A DNA stretch of 64,000 nt from a bacterium (lineage in GTDB: Bacteria > UBP15 > UBA6099): the NCBI GenBank assembly GCA_029564595.1, contig JAKQPS010000149.1:35003-99002 (forward strand), written 5' to 3'. Made by a program: the position numbers and the translations under genes. Below are positions 15,870 to 25,579 of this stretch, in pieces (the first letter of the stretch is position 1; each line of letters starts with the position of its first letter). The notes beneath the pieces are model-generated. The model was not told the origin of the DNA. It did no database searches and saw only the letters and a program-made list of their open reading frames with translations.

Positions 15870-18527
15870 ATGGCATTCACATTCACAGATTTGCTTCACC
15901 TGGCCATGCCCGCGAGGGGCGACAAGAACTGGGACGCGGACGTAAACCGCGCTCTTCGCACCATCGACAATGCGCTCGGAGACCTCGGCGCGAGGCCGCG
16001 CCATTTCGACAAGCGCGTGGTGAATCCCGGCGCGGTCTCGGCCACCGGCAGGGACGTTTCCGTCACCGGCGTGGAAGCCGTCGTGGGACAGGCGAAGACG
16101 GCCCTGGACGGCGGCGCGGCGACCGTTCCGGCCAACACGACCCGGAAACCGCGAATGGACTCCCTGTCCATCGATCCCGCCGCGCCGAGCACGCTGGTTC
16201 TCACCCAGGGCGATCCCGCGGAAATACTCGACGTGTTCCGCGTGGAAAAGTTGTTCGACAAGAACAACACGAACCTCGGCGATTTAATTCCCGATGGGGG
16301 CGTCGCGCCGATTATCGGGCTGTTCGAGGACCCGGTCAACGACAGGCTGGTAGCCATGATCATGCGCATGAACAGGTTCGACCAGCCGCCCGATCCGCCG
16401 ATCCTGTGCGAGTTCGATCCCGAAACCGGGCTATTCACCAATCTGAACGTCACGTTCCGGGTGTCATCGGCGTTCCAGCAGGACGTCGGCTCATTGAACT
16501 TCGTGTTGCCTCTCGGCTGCATCGCGCCGGACGCGGCGGGCACGGACGTGAGCTACTTCTTTCTTTCCCTGCTCGGAATCGACGACAGCCCCATGGGCGT
16601 GAGCCTGTGCGAGTTCGATTCCACCGGGCTTCTCGTCAGGATGTACGGCCTCGCCAACGCGGACGGAAATTATTTCCCCGCGCTTCCTTTCAACATGCGG
16701 TACACGGGCCGTGGAGCGTCGGATGAAAGGTTGTTCGAGTCTCACCTGTGGCCGCTCTCCGTGAAAATGCCCATGGCGAAACCCTTCATGGCGGACCTCA
16801 AAATCCCGTCGCCCGCAGCCAACATAAAAATGCTCGGGCAGGACATCATTTTCGGTTCCGTGAGCGCGAAGGCCGTGGAGATGGAACTCGATTCCATCCA
16901 GTGCCTCGACGCGCGCGGCGACCGGCTTCTCATGCCCGGCGGCGGCCTTTCGGAGTCCGGCATTCTTGTCGGCGGCACGTTCGACTGGAACGGACAGATT
17001 CATTCCCTCGTAAAGGGCGGTGACCGGAACAGCGCCCCATGGAACAGCGTCCAGGGCGAAATGGACAACAAGAATAATTTCAATCCGTTCCTGCTTTTCC
17101 CGGAGATTCTGAAAAACACATATCTCTGGGACATGAACACCGCGCCGGTCGCGCCATCTTTCTCTTCGCCGGTGACACCGGCAAACACCGTGCAGTTCGC
17201 CATGTCCGGCCCGGTCAACAACAGCCGCGTCTATTTCAACAACGTCCAGATCAACAGCGCCCGGCTCATCATCAACAGCGGCACCATGAGCGGCTACAAA
17301 AAGCCGCCTGTCGGCAAATCCATCGTGGTTCATATAAAGACCCGCGACGGACTGGACTGCTGGTGGGAAAACGCGGTCGAGGATTTCGGAAGCAACGAGG
17401 TCGGCGTCACGCTGGACAACGCGCACGTGTTCAGAGGCGCGCCGCCGTCGGATTATAACCAGCTTAACTGGAATACCGATGGACGGGTAATCCGCATCGG
17501 CGTCCGGACAAACAACGGAAACGACTACGAGGAGCGCGCGTGCAATCTCACAGGCGTCAACGACAACGACATCGGAAAACCCGTCCGGTGCGTGTATGAC
17601 GACGGCTCGCAACACTTCGAGTTCATTTCCTACATCTGCGCCGCAGGAGAAAAGAGAAAGATTTACGCGGGCACGGATAATCTCGGCGACGACTGGCTCG
17701 GGCCGATTTACCGCGAAGCGAACCGGGGCGACATCCATATCGGCTGGAACGTGCTCGATTCAAACAACGCGGAATCCTGGCCGAAGAGTTCCATACTGAC
17801 GCCCCTCGTCCGGCAGCAGGACACGGATTTTATCACACTCTCTCAGTGGAACCACAATCCGTCGCCCACAAGGGATGTCACGTACACCAAGGGCGGCGCG
17901 ACGGGCACATGGCTCGATCCGAACGCCGGAACAAACGGCGAGACGTACCGGCTGGATGACACAACGCTCGTTTCGTCTTCCGGCCTTCCCCAGAAGTCCG
18001 GCGGAGGCACGGATTACGGCTCGCTCGATCCGAACTGCTTCTCCTGCGACCTTGGGCATGACGAACCCATGCTCACCGTCGATGTGCTCACCGATCCGTC
18101 CAATCTCACCGTGGAACTTATTCCATATATTCCGCCGCTCGTGGAAAAAACGCGGCTGGATATTCCTTCGATCATCGGCATTTCCGCGGGCGTCGCGCGG
18201 CACAACGGCGGGCATTACGCATTCGGCCTGACGTTCGCCGGGTTCCCCGCGGGCGTCGTCATGGAATTCTCCCCGTTCGCAGAACCGGTCGCGCCGGATA
18301 CTCCCGCGAATCAGATCAAGGTCGGCGAGGTGCTTGTTCCGCCGGACGAGGAGTCGCCGGACATCCTTCCCGAAAACGTCCGCGTCGAGCCGGATTACTC
18401 GGATGCGACCGTGTCCCGCGCGGACCAGTTCGTGTCGTTTCTCATCGCGTCATACCTGAACAACGATTTCAGGAATATCACGAATATCGCCATGAACTTC
18501 CTGCCGATTCTCGCAAACATGAAATGA
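15870..18527 (+). CDS. Large tail / fibre protein
   Basis: An 885-residue protein behind an AAGGAGG site. The N-terminus (TFTDLLHLAMPARGDKNWDA, then DVNRALRTIDNALGDLG) is the kind of short attachment segment seen in tail fibre proteins. The rest is long, Gly/Asn/Asp-rich and beta-like without catalytic motifs, and could form a trimeric fibre or receptor-binding protein. It is flanked by gpJ and gpI-like genes. Precise homology is not recognised. Confidence 0.65.
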   Translation: MAFTFTDLLHLAMPARGDKNWDADVNRALRTIDNALGDLGARPRHFDKRVVNPGAVSATGRDVSVTGVEAVVGQAKTALDGGAATVPANTTRKPRMDSLSIDPAAPSTLVLTQGDPAEILDVFRVEKLFDKNNTNLGDLIPDGGVAPIIGLFEDPVNDRLVAMIMRMNRFDQPPDPPILCEFDPETGLFTNLNVTFRVSSAFQQDVGSLNFVLPLGCIAPDAAGTDVSYFFLSLLGIDDSPMGVSLCEFDSTGLLVRMYGLANADGNYFPALPFNMRYTGRGASDERLFESHLWPLSVKMPMAKPFMADLKIPSPAANIKMLGQDIIFGSVSAKAVEMELDSIQCLDARGDRLLMPGGGLSESGILVGGTFDWNGQIHSLVKGGDRNSAPWNSVQGEMDNKNNFNPFLLFPEILKNTYLWDMNTAPVAPSFSSPVTPANTVQFAMSGPVNNSRVYFNNVQINSARLIINSGTMSGYKKPPVGKSIVVHIKTRDGLDCWWENAVEDFGSNEVGVTLDNAHVFRGAPPSDYNQLNWNTDGRVIRIGVRTNNGNDYEERACNLTGVNDNDIGKPVRCVYDDGSQHFEFISYICAAGEKRKIYAGTDNLGDDWLGPIYREANRGDIHIGWNVLDSNNAESWPKSSILTPLVRQQDTDFITLSQWNHNPSPTRDVTYTKGGATGTWLDPNAGTNGETYRLDDTTLVSSSGLPQKSGGGTDYGSLDPNCFSCDLGHDEPMLTVDVLTDPSNLTVELIPYIPPLVEKTRLDIPSIIGISAGVARHNGGHYAFGLTFAGFPAGVVMEFSPFAEPVAPDTPANQIKVGEVLVPPDEESPDILPENVRVEPDYSDATVSRADQFVSFLIASYLNNDFRNITNIAMNFLPILANMK

Positions 18528-18537
18528 GGACACCGCG

Positions 18538-19593
18538 TTGAAGGCTGAACTCGACAGGGAAAACCATGTTGTTCTGTCCTGGACAAACCCGTCCGGGGCG
18601 GCGCGTTCCGTTCTCGTCCGAAAGACGCGGGATTATCCCCGCAACGTCCAGGACGGGATTGTTGTTATCGATGCCGCCCCGGCGGTGGAGTCCTGCGCGG
18701 ACGCATCTCCGGCGAACGGGCATTTCAACTATTACCGCGTGTTCTTTCAGGATGCTGCCGGCGCGTGGATGGATGTTCCTGTGGAAGACGACCGCACGCG
18801 CATCCGGTGTGAGGCGTCATTCGATTACCACGGCAAACTGTACGGCAATCTCCCCGAACTCTACGAGCGGAACGACGAGAATGACGAACTGCGCCGGTTC
18901 CTCGGCATCATCGCTTGGGAACTGGAGAAGTTCCGGGCGGGTCAGTCCGGACTGAATGACATCTCGAACGTGAATGAAGTCCGCGACGACCTGCTCGAGC
19001 ATCTCGCATGGAACGTAGGCTGGCTTCTGAACCGCGAGTTGCCGGTGCTGCGCCAGCGGGCCGAGATCAAACGCGCCGTCGCCATCTACCGAAAGAAAGG
19101 CACGCGCCGTGGGCTGATCGATCTCATTCAGGGGATCATGAACTGGGACATGGAGGTCATAAAGTTCAATCGCAACATCCTGATGACCGGTCACCCCGAC
19201 AGCACGACGCTCAGGGTGAGCGATCCGAACGTCACGATGAACATGGATACTGCGGCGGATACGGCGGACTACATTCTCGGGGGCGATAAATCCCCGGACA
19301 GAATCCGTATCAAGATCAAGGCGACCTACGACTTCCACATGTTCGAGAAGGTCCGGAACAAGCTTTTCCGCATCCTTCGTTTCTGGGTGCCCGCGTGCAT
19401 GGCGGTCATTCTGGAGCTTGCCACCTACAACGAGGAATCCGGATGCATCGAGGACTGGCGACCGCCGCAGGCGGACCTTCTATCGAACAACTGGCTTCTC
19501 ACGAACGCATACACGGGAAGTGAATGGCAAATACTCTCTGAAAGGACAACCAACAATCTCTTATGGCGAACAATGTCACTTACATCCCTTTGA
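18538..19593 (+). CDS. Tail protein I-like (gpI) with N-terminal beta domain
   Basis: A 351-residue protein starting with TTG at 18538 behind GAGGACA. Residues about 1-95 look like a small fibronectin-like beta domain (HVVLSWTNPSGAARSVLVRK). Residues about 100-320 carry the gpI-type core: LYERNDENDELRRFLGIIAW, VRDDLLEHLAWNVGW, then RAVAIYRKKGTRRGLIDLIQ. P2 gpI-like proteins sit at the baseplate edge where fibres attach. The C-terminal tail overlaps the next gene by 31 bases. Confidence 0.75.
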   Translation: MKAELDRENHVVLSWTNPSGAARSVLVRKTRDYPRNVQDGIVVIDAAPAVESCADASPANGHFNYYRVFFQDAAGAWMDVPVEDDRTRIRCEASFDYHGKLYGNLPELYERNDENDELRRFLGIIAWELEKFRAGQSGLNDISNVNEVRDDLLEHLAWNVGWLLNRELPVLRQRAEIKRAVAIYRKKGTRRGLIDLIQGIMNWDMEVIKFNRNILMTGHPDSTTLRVSDPNVTMNMDTAADTADYILGGDKSPDRIRIKIKATYDFHMFEKVRNKLFRILRFWVPACMAVILELATYNEESGCIEDWRPPQADLLSNNWLLTNAYTGSEWQILSERTTNNLLWRTMSLTSL

Positions 19594-20087
19594 AAACGGC
19601 ATTCACGATTGAAGGCCGATTCATCGACATCGCGCATTACCTCGATGGCCGCTCGGAAGTCATCCGTGAGGGACACAACATCGTCACGGATACGGGACTC
19701 GGCCTCGTCGTAGGCGCTCTCGGCAATCTGACGAACGGAATCACTCACTGGGAGGTAGGAAGCGGCGATCCGGCATGGGATACCAACCCGGTTGAGGCGC
19801 AGCCCGATGTCGCCGATCTCATTGATCCTGTTTTCATAAAGCCGGTCACGGTCTCCTACTGGGACGCTGCGAACAATCGCTTCTCGCCGACGCCGACCGA
19901 CACGATTGACGTGCGGGTCGTATTCATGGCCGAGGAGGCGAACGCGCCGCTGCGGGAGTTCGGGCTTGTCGGTCCCGATCCGGAGAACGTCCTCTTCAAT
20001 TACGTGATCCACGAGCGCATTTCAAAGTCCGAGAACTTCAATCTCGAGCGCATCATGCGGATCACCGTGCGGCGCACACAGCAATGA
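19563..20087 (+). CDS. Putative tail fibre-associated protein
   Basis: A 174-residue protein starting inside the previous gene. It resembles small proteins of phage fibre modules: SEVIREGHNIVTDTGLGLVV followed by HWEVGSGDPAWDT and VFMAEEANAPLREFGLVG. That pattern ('N.vtn.G......l...... .....G.G......... ....lre.Gl') is common in phage tail-collar proteins. Its stop overlaps the amidase frame (ATGA). It could be a fibre hinge or collar protein. Confidence 0.6.
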   Translation: MANNVTYIPLKTAFTIEGRFIDIAHYLDGRSEVIREGHNIVTDTGLGLVVGALGNLTNGITHWEVGSGDPAWDTNPVEAQPDVADLIDPVFIKPVTVSYWDAANNRFSPTPTDTIDVRVVFMAEEANAPLREFGLVGPDPENVLFNYVIHERISKSENFNLERIMRITVRRTQQ

Positions 20088-20101
20088 AAGGAGTGAACGC
20101 T

Positions 20102-20629
20102 TTGAATAAAAGAAAAATCCGTCATCTCATCGTCCACCATTCCGTGAGTTCGTGGGGCGACGGCTCCGTAATCACGGAATGGCATATGGCTCCGAAACCG
20201 AAAGGTAACGGCTGGAAGGCCCCGGGCTATCACGCCGTTGTTTGCAACGGCTACCCCAACTACAGCGCATGGAACAAACGAAAACCCATTCCCGCCGCGG
20301 ACGGGCGCGTCGACCGGATATGGCAGGAGGACAAATCATCGAACGGCTGCAAATACGCGAACGCGGACGCGCTCCATGTCTGTCTCATCGGCGATTTCGA
20401 CAAGGATACGCCGACAGAGCACCAGATGGAAAAGCTCACCGACCTTCTGGCGTTCTGGTGCAGAAAGTACGGTCTCGATCCGCGCACGGCCATCTTCGGC
20501 CACGGCGAGATGCAACGGCGCATCGGCAAGGAAGGCTACAGCAAAACCTGCCCAGGCAAAAACGTGAGCATGAATGCCGTGCGCTCCGCCGTCGCAGAGG
20601 AACTCGCGCCGCAGGAGGTGAAGAAATGA
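20102..20629 (+). CDS. Endolysin: N-acetylmuramoyl-L-alanine amidase type
   Basis: A peptidoglycan amidase of about 175 residues. The TTG at 20102 is preferred because AAGGAG (20088-20093) lies eight bases before it; an in-frame ATG at 20084 overlaps the previous gene and would add six residues. It has LIVHHSVSSWGD near the start, GYHAVVCNGY, ALHVCLIGDFD, FGHGEM and TCPGKNVS, the layout of the Amidase_2/PGRP zinc fold in which two His and a Cys bind zinc. There is no signal peptide, so the holin-like genes downstream may be needed for release. It probably cuts the cell wall at lysis. Confidence 0.85.
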   Translation: MNKRKIRHLIVHHSVSSWGDGSVITEWHMAPKPKGNGWKAPGYHAVVCNGYPNYSAWNKRKPIPAADGRVDRIWQEDKSSNGCKYANADALHVCLIGDFDKDTPTEHQMEKLTDLLAFWCRKYGLDPRTAIFGHGEMQRRIGKEGYSKTCPGKNVSMNAVRSAVAEELAPQEVKK

Positions 20630-23600
20630 CCGTATCCCGCGATCAGTTTGACGAAACGAAAAACTGGACGGAGCCGCAATGGCAGGAAGGCGTCCCCGTT
20701 ATGGATGCCGATCTGAACCTCGCCATGAAGATCGGCAAAACAGGTCTGCGCCGGGCGGTGTGTGATTTTCTGGGGAACGGTTCGGCGAACGATGGCTTCA
20801 AACTCTCCGGTCTGACGACCAACCCGACAATCCACGCCGGAGACATCTGGGTGGCGGGCCTCAAAATCGAACTGCCCGAAGACATGCAGGCGTCCGCGCA
20901 GCCAAACGCGCCGGTTACGTTTCCATCCGGCAACGGAATCTGGTACCTCGACATCGTCGAGCGGTTGCTCACAAACGCTGACGACCCGGCGATCCGGGAC
21001 TACCGGCTCCCCGCGAACGTGGAAACGCCGATCAAGGTGTGGAAAACGGACTGGACTCTCCGGAAAGTCCTCGGCGCGTCGCTTCCGACACCAGAACCCG
21101 ATCATTACCATCTCGGCATCGCGCTCGAGGCGGGCGACGTCCTCACGGACATCCGCAACACGGGGATGATTCTCGCCGGAGCGGACACGGGATACCAGAA
21201 CCGCACGGGCGGCAGGCCCGGAAGCGGTCACCGCCACCGCGACGAGGACGTGGATGTCTCGAACCCGAACTATACCGGAGACACCCTCGAGGAAGTTCTG
21301 AATGAAATCGACTCCCGAATCGAGACCGTTGAAGGGGATGTCGGCGTGGTCGCGCACCATGCGGCGACGCACGGCGCAGGCGGTTCGGACCCGGTGAACA
21401 TTGCAAACCTGCCCGGGCAATGCACACAACCGCAGGTTTCCCCGGCGCATTCCGGGCTGCACACCGCGCCGTTCAACGGCGGACTGCCTATTTCGCCGGA
21501 CGTAAATGGCAACGCCTCTCTCGGCGCGCATCTCACGGACGCATCCATTCACCGCAGAAACCACAACGACCTTCTTTCCATGCAGGGCGGCACGGCAACG
21601 GAGCGGTATCATCTCGCCCTCGATCTCTACAACGCCGCAACCGGCGCGGCGGGCGCGAATGCCGCCAACCCGTTCGCCACAGTCGGCGACCTCTCCGGTG
21701 TTGCGGCCAAGTTCGCGGGACCCGTACAGACCGTCCAAGAATTGCGCAACGTCGCCCCCGCCGACCGCTCGGACAAACAGGTCCGGCTCGTCGAGGACAA
21801 AGGTTCTCTGTACCGCTTTGACGAGACCGGCACGGGAACGGACGACGGCGACGGCATCATCGCCCCGTCTTCCGGCTCCGGGCGCTGGTTCAAGATGTCC
21901 TCTGCGGTTCCCGACCTCTCGACAGTGCTCGCAAAAGGAAACAGCGCGGGCAACAAGCGCATTACCGGGCTTCTTAATCCGCAGGCTGGCGCCGACGCGG
22001 CGACCATGGACTGGGTGCTCGGCAAAATCGGCGCTGGCGGCGGCACGGCTCAGGCCGCATGGATCGTCATGGACCCGACCGGCGCGCCGGGCACCTATTC
22101 GGATTTGCAGCAGGCAATCAATGCGCTCGGCAGCAGCGGCGGCATCGTCTGGGTCAAGCCGGGTACATACACACTTAGTTCACACGTCACAATGAAGCAC
22201 AACACCATCCTCTACGGGCTCGGCTCGATGGAGGAAGGCATCCCGGATGTCATGCCGACGTTCGTTCCCGCTGCCGGATTCACCGACTACTGCATGGTCC
22301 AGGCGTCGCCGGGAAACAAGTTCCTGAACCTCTGGATCAAAGTGCCGATAAACGGCATCGGCATCAGCCCGTACCGCTACTACGGCTCCCGGCTCGACGT
22401 GGACGGCTGTTTCATCGAAAGTGCCACGACGGACTTCGGAACCAACCTCACAGCCCGCACCATCGGCATCGGCGGCGACTGGGGGCTCTGGGGACAGGAG
22501 ATCATGAACGGCAAAATCCGCAACTGCGTGTTCCGGCGGCTGCGGCACGGCATCTACTGCGAACTGAATAACAACACGGTCATCGAATACAACCGGTTCC
22601 AGGGCGCGGGCAGTTTCAGGTATGAACTCGATTCGATTATCTATTCGTCGATCAATCAGGGCTGGGACCAGTTCCGCGCAACCACCGCCGCGGTCAACGC
22701 CGGGCTGATCGCCGAAGGATTTTCAGTTGGATTCAACAACGGCACAAACACCGAGTACAAAAAAATCGAGAGCATGGTGTACGACAGCACATACGGATTC
22801 TGGCTCTGCACCGTGAACGGCACGTTCCAGTACGGTTACTCCGGCGCGGCGGGCCAGAGCTTCTACTGTCAGCCGTCGTCCTCTGGCATAACCGCGGGGG
22901 ACAACACCTACGAGACGTTCATCTGCTTCAATTACTTCGACGGCGGCGGGAACAACTATCTCGACATCAATGCCGTGAGAGACCAGGGCACGGATATCGG
23001 GTTGCTGAACGCCTACATCATCGGCAATACGTCCAGCACGTGGGCCGTCAGCACCGAAAAGCCGACCATCAAGCTCCAGACCAGCCCGTACTCGTTCTCC
23101 GGTGGCGACATCCTGTTTATCAACAACACTTTTCCGGGCCGGATATTCATCGACGGGGACGACGACGTGATGTTCATCGCGGCGGGCAACAACATCGGCT
23201 CCATCGACGCTACCGCATATGTGGGCCGAGTGATTTTCTGTAACAACCTGTGCCATGGGGACGCGAAACTCATGAATGCCGCGACGGTCAACGGCAACTA
23301 CGTTCTGGGCGCTCTTCAGGTCATCAGCGGCACCACGGAAAAGACGCTGGCAGTCGGCAATTATGTCGAAAACGGCATGACGCTCGCCGGTGATTACAGC
23401 GTCGCGGCCAATAACGTCATCGAAAATGGCGGGTTGAGCGTGGGCGGCAAGGGATCACGTGCATCGGGGAATTCCGTGCGGGGCACTCTGACGCTCGGCT
23501 TCTGGGGTTCCGCTACCGGCAATGTCATCCGCACGACACAACAGGTGGCCATCAGCGCCATCGTGCCTCGGGCGCAGATCGCGGGAAACGCCTGCATCGA

Positions 23601-24150
23601 TGAGTTCAACATCCACTCCGACACCGGCAGCCAGAGATTCTACGCGACCGGCACATCCTGCACGTTCTATACGGCTGGCGACGTGGATAACTTTCAGCCC
23701 GGTTACTGCGTCACGTTCCAGAGCAGCAAAGACATCGAGACGAGGATGATCACCGGCGTGTCCGGCAACACCATCTCGTGGGCCGATGCGCTGAATTCCT
23801 CTTACGGCGGGTCATCCAACCAGGCATGGGCGTACACGAATCTGGCGCACATCGACGGTGTGTCCTCTCTCTCGGTTGTCACCGGCAACTTCGTGTGCGG
23901 CGACATCAACGTCACGGGCGGCGTGAACCTGTCCTGCACATTCGTGGGCTCGTCATGCGTTGTGAACGGCAACCGCGTCCTCGGCATGATGGTCACCACG
24001 GCCGCCGCGAAAAAGAACGCGGTTATTGGAAACATCTTCACGAACTCAAAGGCCGTGCAGCCCGGCTGGCCCAAGGTTTATCCCTTTGTCGGCAATCCCG
24101 ACAACACAAATGAAATCGCGCACAACATCATCAACGGCTCCGTGATCTGA
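20626..24150 (+). CDS. Large tailspike / tail fibre protein with beta-helix
   Basis: A 1174-residue protein. The ATG at 20626 is chosen because GGAGGTG precedes it; the frame is open upstream but only through the amidase gene. The first about 90 residues (QWQEGVPVMDADLNLAMKIG) resemble the baseplate-attachment modules of large fibres. From about residue 488 it becomes a pectate-lyase-like parallel beta-helix (LQQAINALGSSGGIVWVKPG, YTLSSHVTMKHNTILYG) with many Asn/Gly turns up to the end. This looks like a receptor-binding or polysaccharide-degrading spike; catalytic residues cannot be assigned by eye. Confidence 0.8.
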   Translation: MTVSRDQFDETKNWTEPQWQEGVPVMDADLNLAMKIGKTGLRRAVCDFLGNGSANDGFKLSGLTTNPTIHAGDIWVAGLKIELPEDMQASAQPNAPVTFPSGNGIWYLDIVERLLTNADDPAIRDYRLPANVETPIKVWKTDWTLRKVLGASLPTPEPDHYHLGIALEAGDVLTDIRNTGMILAGADTGYQNRTGGRPGSGHRHRDEDVDVSNPNYTGDTLEEVLNEIDSRIETVEGDVGVVAHHAATHGAGGSDPVNIANLPGQCTQPQVSPAHSGLHTAPFNGGLPISPDVNGNASLGAHLTDASIHRRNHNDLLSMQGGTATERYHLALDLYNAATGAAGANAANPFATVGDLSGVAAKFAGPVQTVQELRNVAPADRSDKQVRLVEDKGSLYRFDETGTGTDDGDGIIAPSSGSGRWFKMSSAVPDLSTVLAKGNSAGNKRITGLLNPQAGADAATMDWVLGKIGAGGGTAQAAWIVMDPTGAPGTYSDLQQAINALGSSGGIVWVKPGTYTLSSHVTMKHNTILYGLGSMEEGIPDVMPTFVPAAGFTDYCMVQASPGNKFLNLWIKVPINGIGISPYRYYGSRLDVDGCFIESATTDFGTNLTARTIGIGGDWGLWGQEIMNGKIRNCVFRRLRHGIYCELNNNTVIEYNRFQGAGSFRYELDSIIYSSINQGWDQFRATTAAVNAGLIAEGFSVGFNNGTNTEYKKIESMVYDSTYGFWLCTVNGTFQYGYSGAAGQSFYCQPSSSGITAGDNTYETFICFNYFDGGGNNYLDINAVRDQGTDIGLLNAYIIGNTSSTWAVSTEKPTIKLQTSPYSFSGGDILFINNTFPGRIFIDGDDDVMFIAAGNNIGSIDATAYVGRVIFCNNLCHGDAKLMNAATVNGNYVLGALQVISGTTEKTLAVGNYVENGMTLAGDYSVAANNVIENGGLSVGGKGSRASGNSVRGTLTLGFWGSATGNVIRTTQQVAISAIVPRAQIAGNACIDEFNIHSDTGSQRFYATGTSCTFYTAGDVDNFQPGYCVTFQSSKDIETRMITGVSGNTISWADALNSSYGGSSNQAWAYTNLAHIDGVSSLSVVTGNFVCGDINVTGGVNLSCTFVGSSCVVNGNRVLGMMVTTAAAKKNAVIGNIFTNSKAVQPGWPKVYPFVGNPDNTNEIAHNIINGSVI

Positions 24151-24169
24151 GCCGGAAGGAGGTTTGAAT

Positions 24170-24649
24170 ATGCAGACAGTTGAAGGTTCGTTTTTTGCCG
24201 TCTTCAACGCGGATACCGGTGACTACGATGTCGGCATTCCGAAAATAGCGGTGACCGATCCCGAGGACGGACAGGAGAAAGTATTCGGCGACACGGGAGG
24301 GCTGTTCTGTCCGTTCCGCGAGTCCGGGTTCCAGTTCCCGCTTCTCGCGCCGGACGCGCAGAGAAAGGTGGCGAAGCCGCCAGCCATGCGCAGTCGTATG
24401 GTCTCCGGCAAGAAACCGATCTACGCGCACGCGATGATCCTCGACCGAGGCGGTCCCGTGTGGAACGACACCATCGTGTGCCGCGACCTGATCGTCACGG
24501 AGCTTACCGCAGAGGAGTGTCTCGGCTTCCTTCACAAAGTTCCCACGCGGCTCCTGCAAAGCTACCGCATCGTGGAATCGGTCATTGTCCTGGCGCCGCC
24601 CGCCGCGTGGGGCGAAGACTACACGGTTTGCGAGATCGGAGGTGAATAA
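24170..24649 (+). CDS. Phage protein of unknown function
   Basis: A 159-residue protein. The ATG at 24170 is preferred to the TTG at 24164 because AGGAGG lies seven bases before it. The sequence is soluble, with no motif recognised (YDVGIPKIAVTDPEDGQEKV; CLGFLHKVPTRLLQSYRIVE). It lies between the tailspike and the holin-like genes and could be a spike chaperone or accessory. Confidence 0.55.
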   Translation: MQTVEGSFFAVFNADTGDYDVGIPKIAVTDPEDGQEKVFGDTGGLFCPFRESGFQFPLLAPDAQRKVAKPPAMRSRMVSGKKPIYAHAMILDRGGPVWNDTIVCRDLIVTELTAEECLGFLHKVPTRLLQSYRIVESVIVLAPPAAWGEDYTVCEIGGE

Positions 24650-24652
24650 CCA

Positions 24653-25045
24653 GTGGAAAATAATTTGATCGTGCAGTTGGGAAGCGTGCTGTTGACGCTC
24701 GTCATCTCACTCTTCGGCATCTTCCGCGGGCTGGTGCCGAAAATTCTGGAATCGTTCGAGAAACGCCTCGCGGATAAGGATTCTGTTCTCGCGCAGCAGA
24801 ATACCGCGCTCGACGAGGTGTGCAAGGAGCGGAAGTCGCTTACAGACAATTTTCTCAAGTCATTGAACGACGTGGTCGTTCAGAATTCAACTTCAATGAC
24901 GGCTCTTACGCAGACGCTTTCCGAGTTTCGCAAGCAGATGCACGACGACCATGCTGTGCAACATGAAAACCACCGCGACATTTTGTCTCTCTTGCAGGAG
25001 AAGAAACCGAAGTCCCGCGCCGCCGCAGGCTCGCGGAAATCATAA
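24653..25045 (+). CDS. Membrane-anchored coiled-coil protein, spanin/holin-like
   Basis: A 130-residue protein with a GTG start supported by GGAGGTG. Residues 4-27 form a membrane span (LIVQLGSVLLTLVISLFGIF), followed by a long charged coiled coil (residues 35-110) and a basic end. That layout, one N-terminal span and a coiled-coil tail, resembles inner-membrane spanins or holin accessories next to an endolysin. It is placed between the spike gene and another small membrane protein. Confidence 0.55.
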   Translation: MENNLIVQLGSVLLTLVISLFGIFRGLVPKILESFEKRLADKDSVLAQQNTALDEVCKERKSLTDNFLKSLNDVVVQNSTSMTALTQTLSEFRKQMHDDHAVQHENHRDILSLLQEKKPKSRAAAGSRKS

Positions 25046-25081
25046 ATCCGGGCATCGCCCGAAAGAAAGAGGAGGCATTTT

Positions 25082-25507
25082 ATGAACTTATCGTTCGAGC
25101 AGTTGTTCCAAATCGTCACAGCGCTCGTGCCGCTGATTGTGGCTGTGATCGGAATTCTGATGAAGCTCAGTCACGAAGATCGTGAGGAATTAAGTCACGC
25201 CGCCGACTCCGCGCTCAAACGTCTCACCGCCGGCGAGATAGATTCCACGCACGCGAAGGAACTCATTCTCGCCACAGGTCTCATTTCGGAGAAAAAGGTG
25301 GACAAGGTCGTCGCGGCTGTGGACGCGGTAAACAGCAAAGTCACCATTCGTAAGAAAAAAGGCGAACCCCTCGAAATCTTCACGGACAAACTTATTCCCG
25401 GCGTCGGCGTGACTGTGGACACAACCGGCGAGGTGAAGATCGAGCCGACCACTCTTACGGCCAAAGTCGGCCACAAGATCGGGAAGTGGCTCAAGAAACA
25501 ATTCTGA
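25082..25507 (+). CDS. Small membrane protein, holin-like
   Basis: A 141-residue protein behind AGAGGAGG. Residues about 7-27 (FQIVTALVPLIVAVIGILMK) form one membrane span; the remainder is soluble and charged and ends in KIGKWLKKQF. It is the last gene of the late operon and is followed by a terminator. With one clear span it could be a class III-type holin or an anchored accessory; both are guesses from position. Confidence 0.5.
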   Translation: MNLSFEQLFQIVTALVPLIVAVIGILMKLSHEDREELSHAADSALKRLTAGEIDSTHAKELILATGLISEKKVDKVVAAVDAVNSKVTIRKKKGEPLEIFTDKLIPGVGVTVDTTGEVKIEPTTLTAKVGHKIGKWLKKQF

Positions 25508-25535
25508 TTTGACTGAAGTCTCGACGGAAATCATT

Positions 25536-25570
25536 CGGGGGTCGGCGTAGGTTTGCCGGTCCCCGTTTAT
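25536..25570. terminator. Terminator at end of phage late operon
   Basis: GGGGTCGGC pairs imperfectly with GCCGGTCCCC around a short loop, followed by GTTTATTTT. It lies 30 bases after the last late gene and just before the end of a convergent gene, so it may act on both transcripts. Confidence 0.55.
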
Positions 25571-25579
25571 TTTGCATTC

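Noticed and set aside
16491-17738. 415-residue minus-strand reading
   Set aside because: Antisense to the large tail protein at 15870; no start signal or motif.
20242-20625. Upstream extension of the tailspike frame
   Set aside because: It overlaps the amidase gene and is only an open frame; the ATG at 20626 has a good ribosome site and a family-like N-terminus.
20536-21738. 400-residue minus-strand reading
   Set aside because: Antisense to the amidase and tailspike genes, which have clear families.
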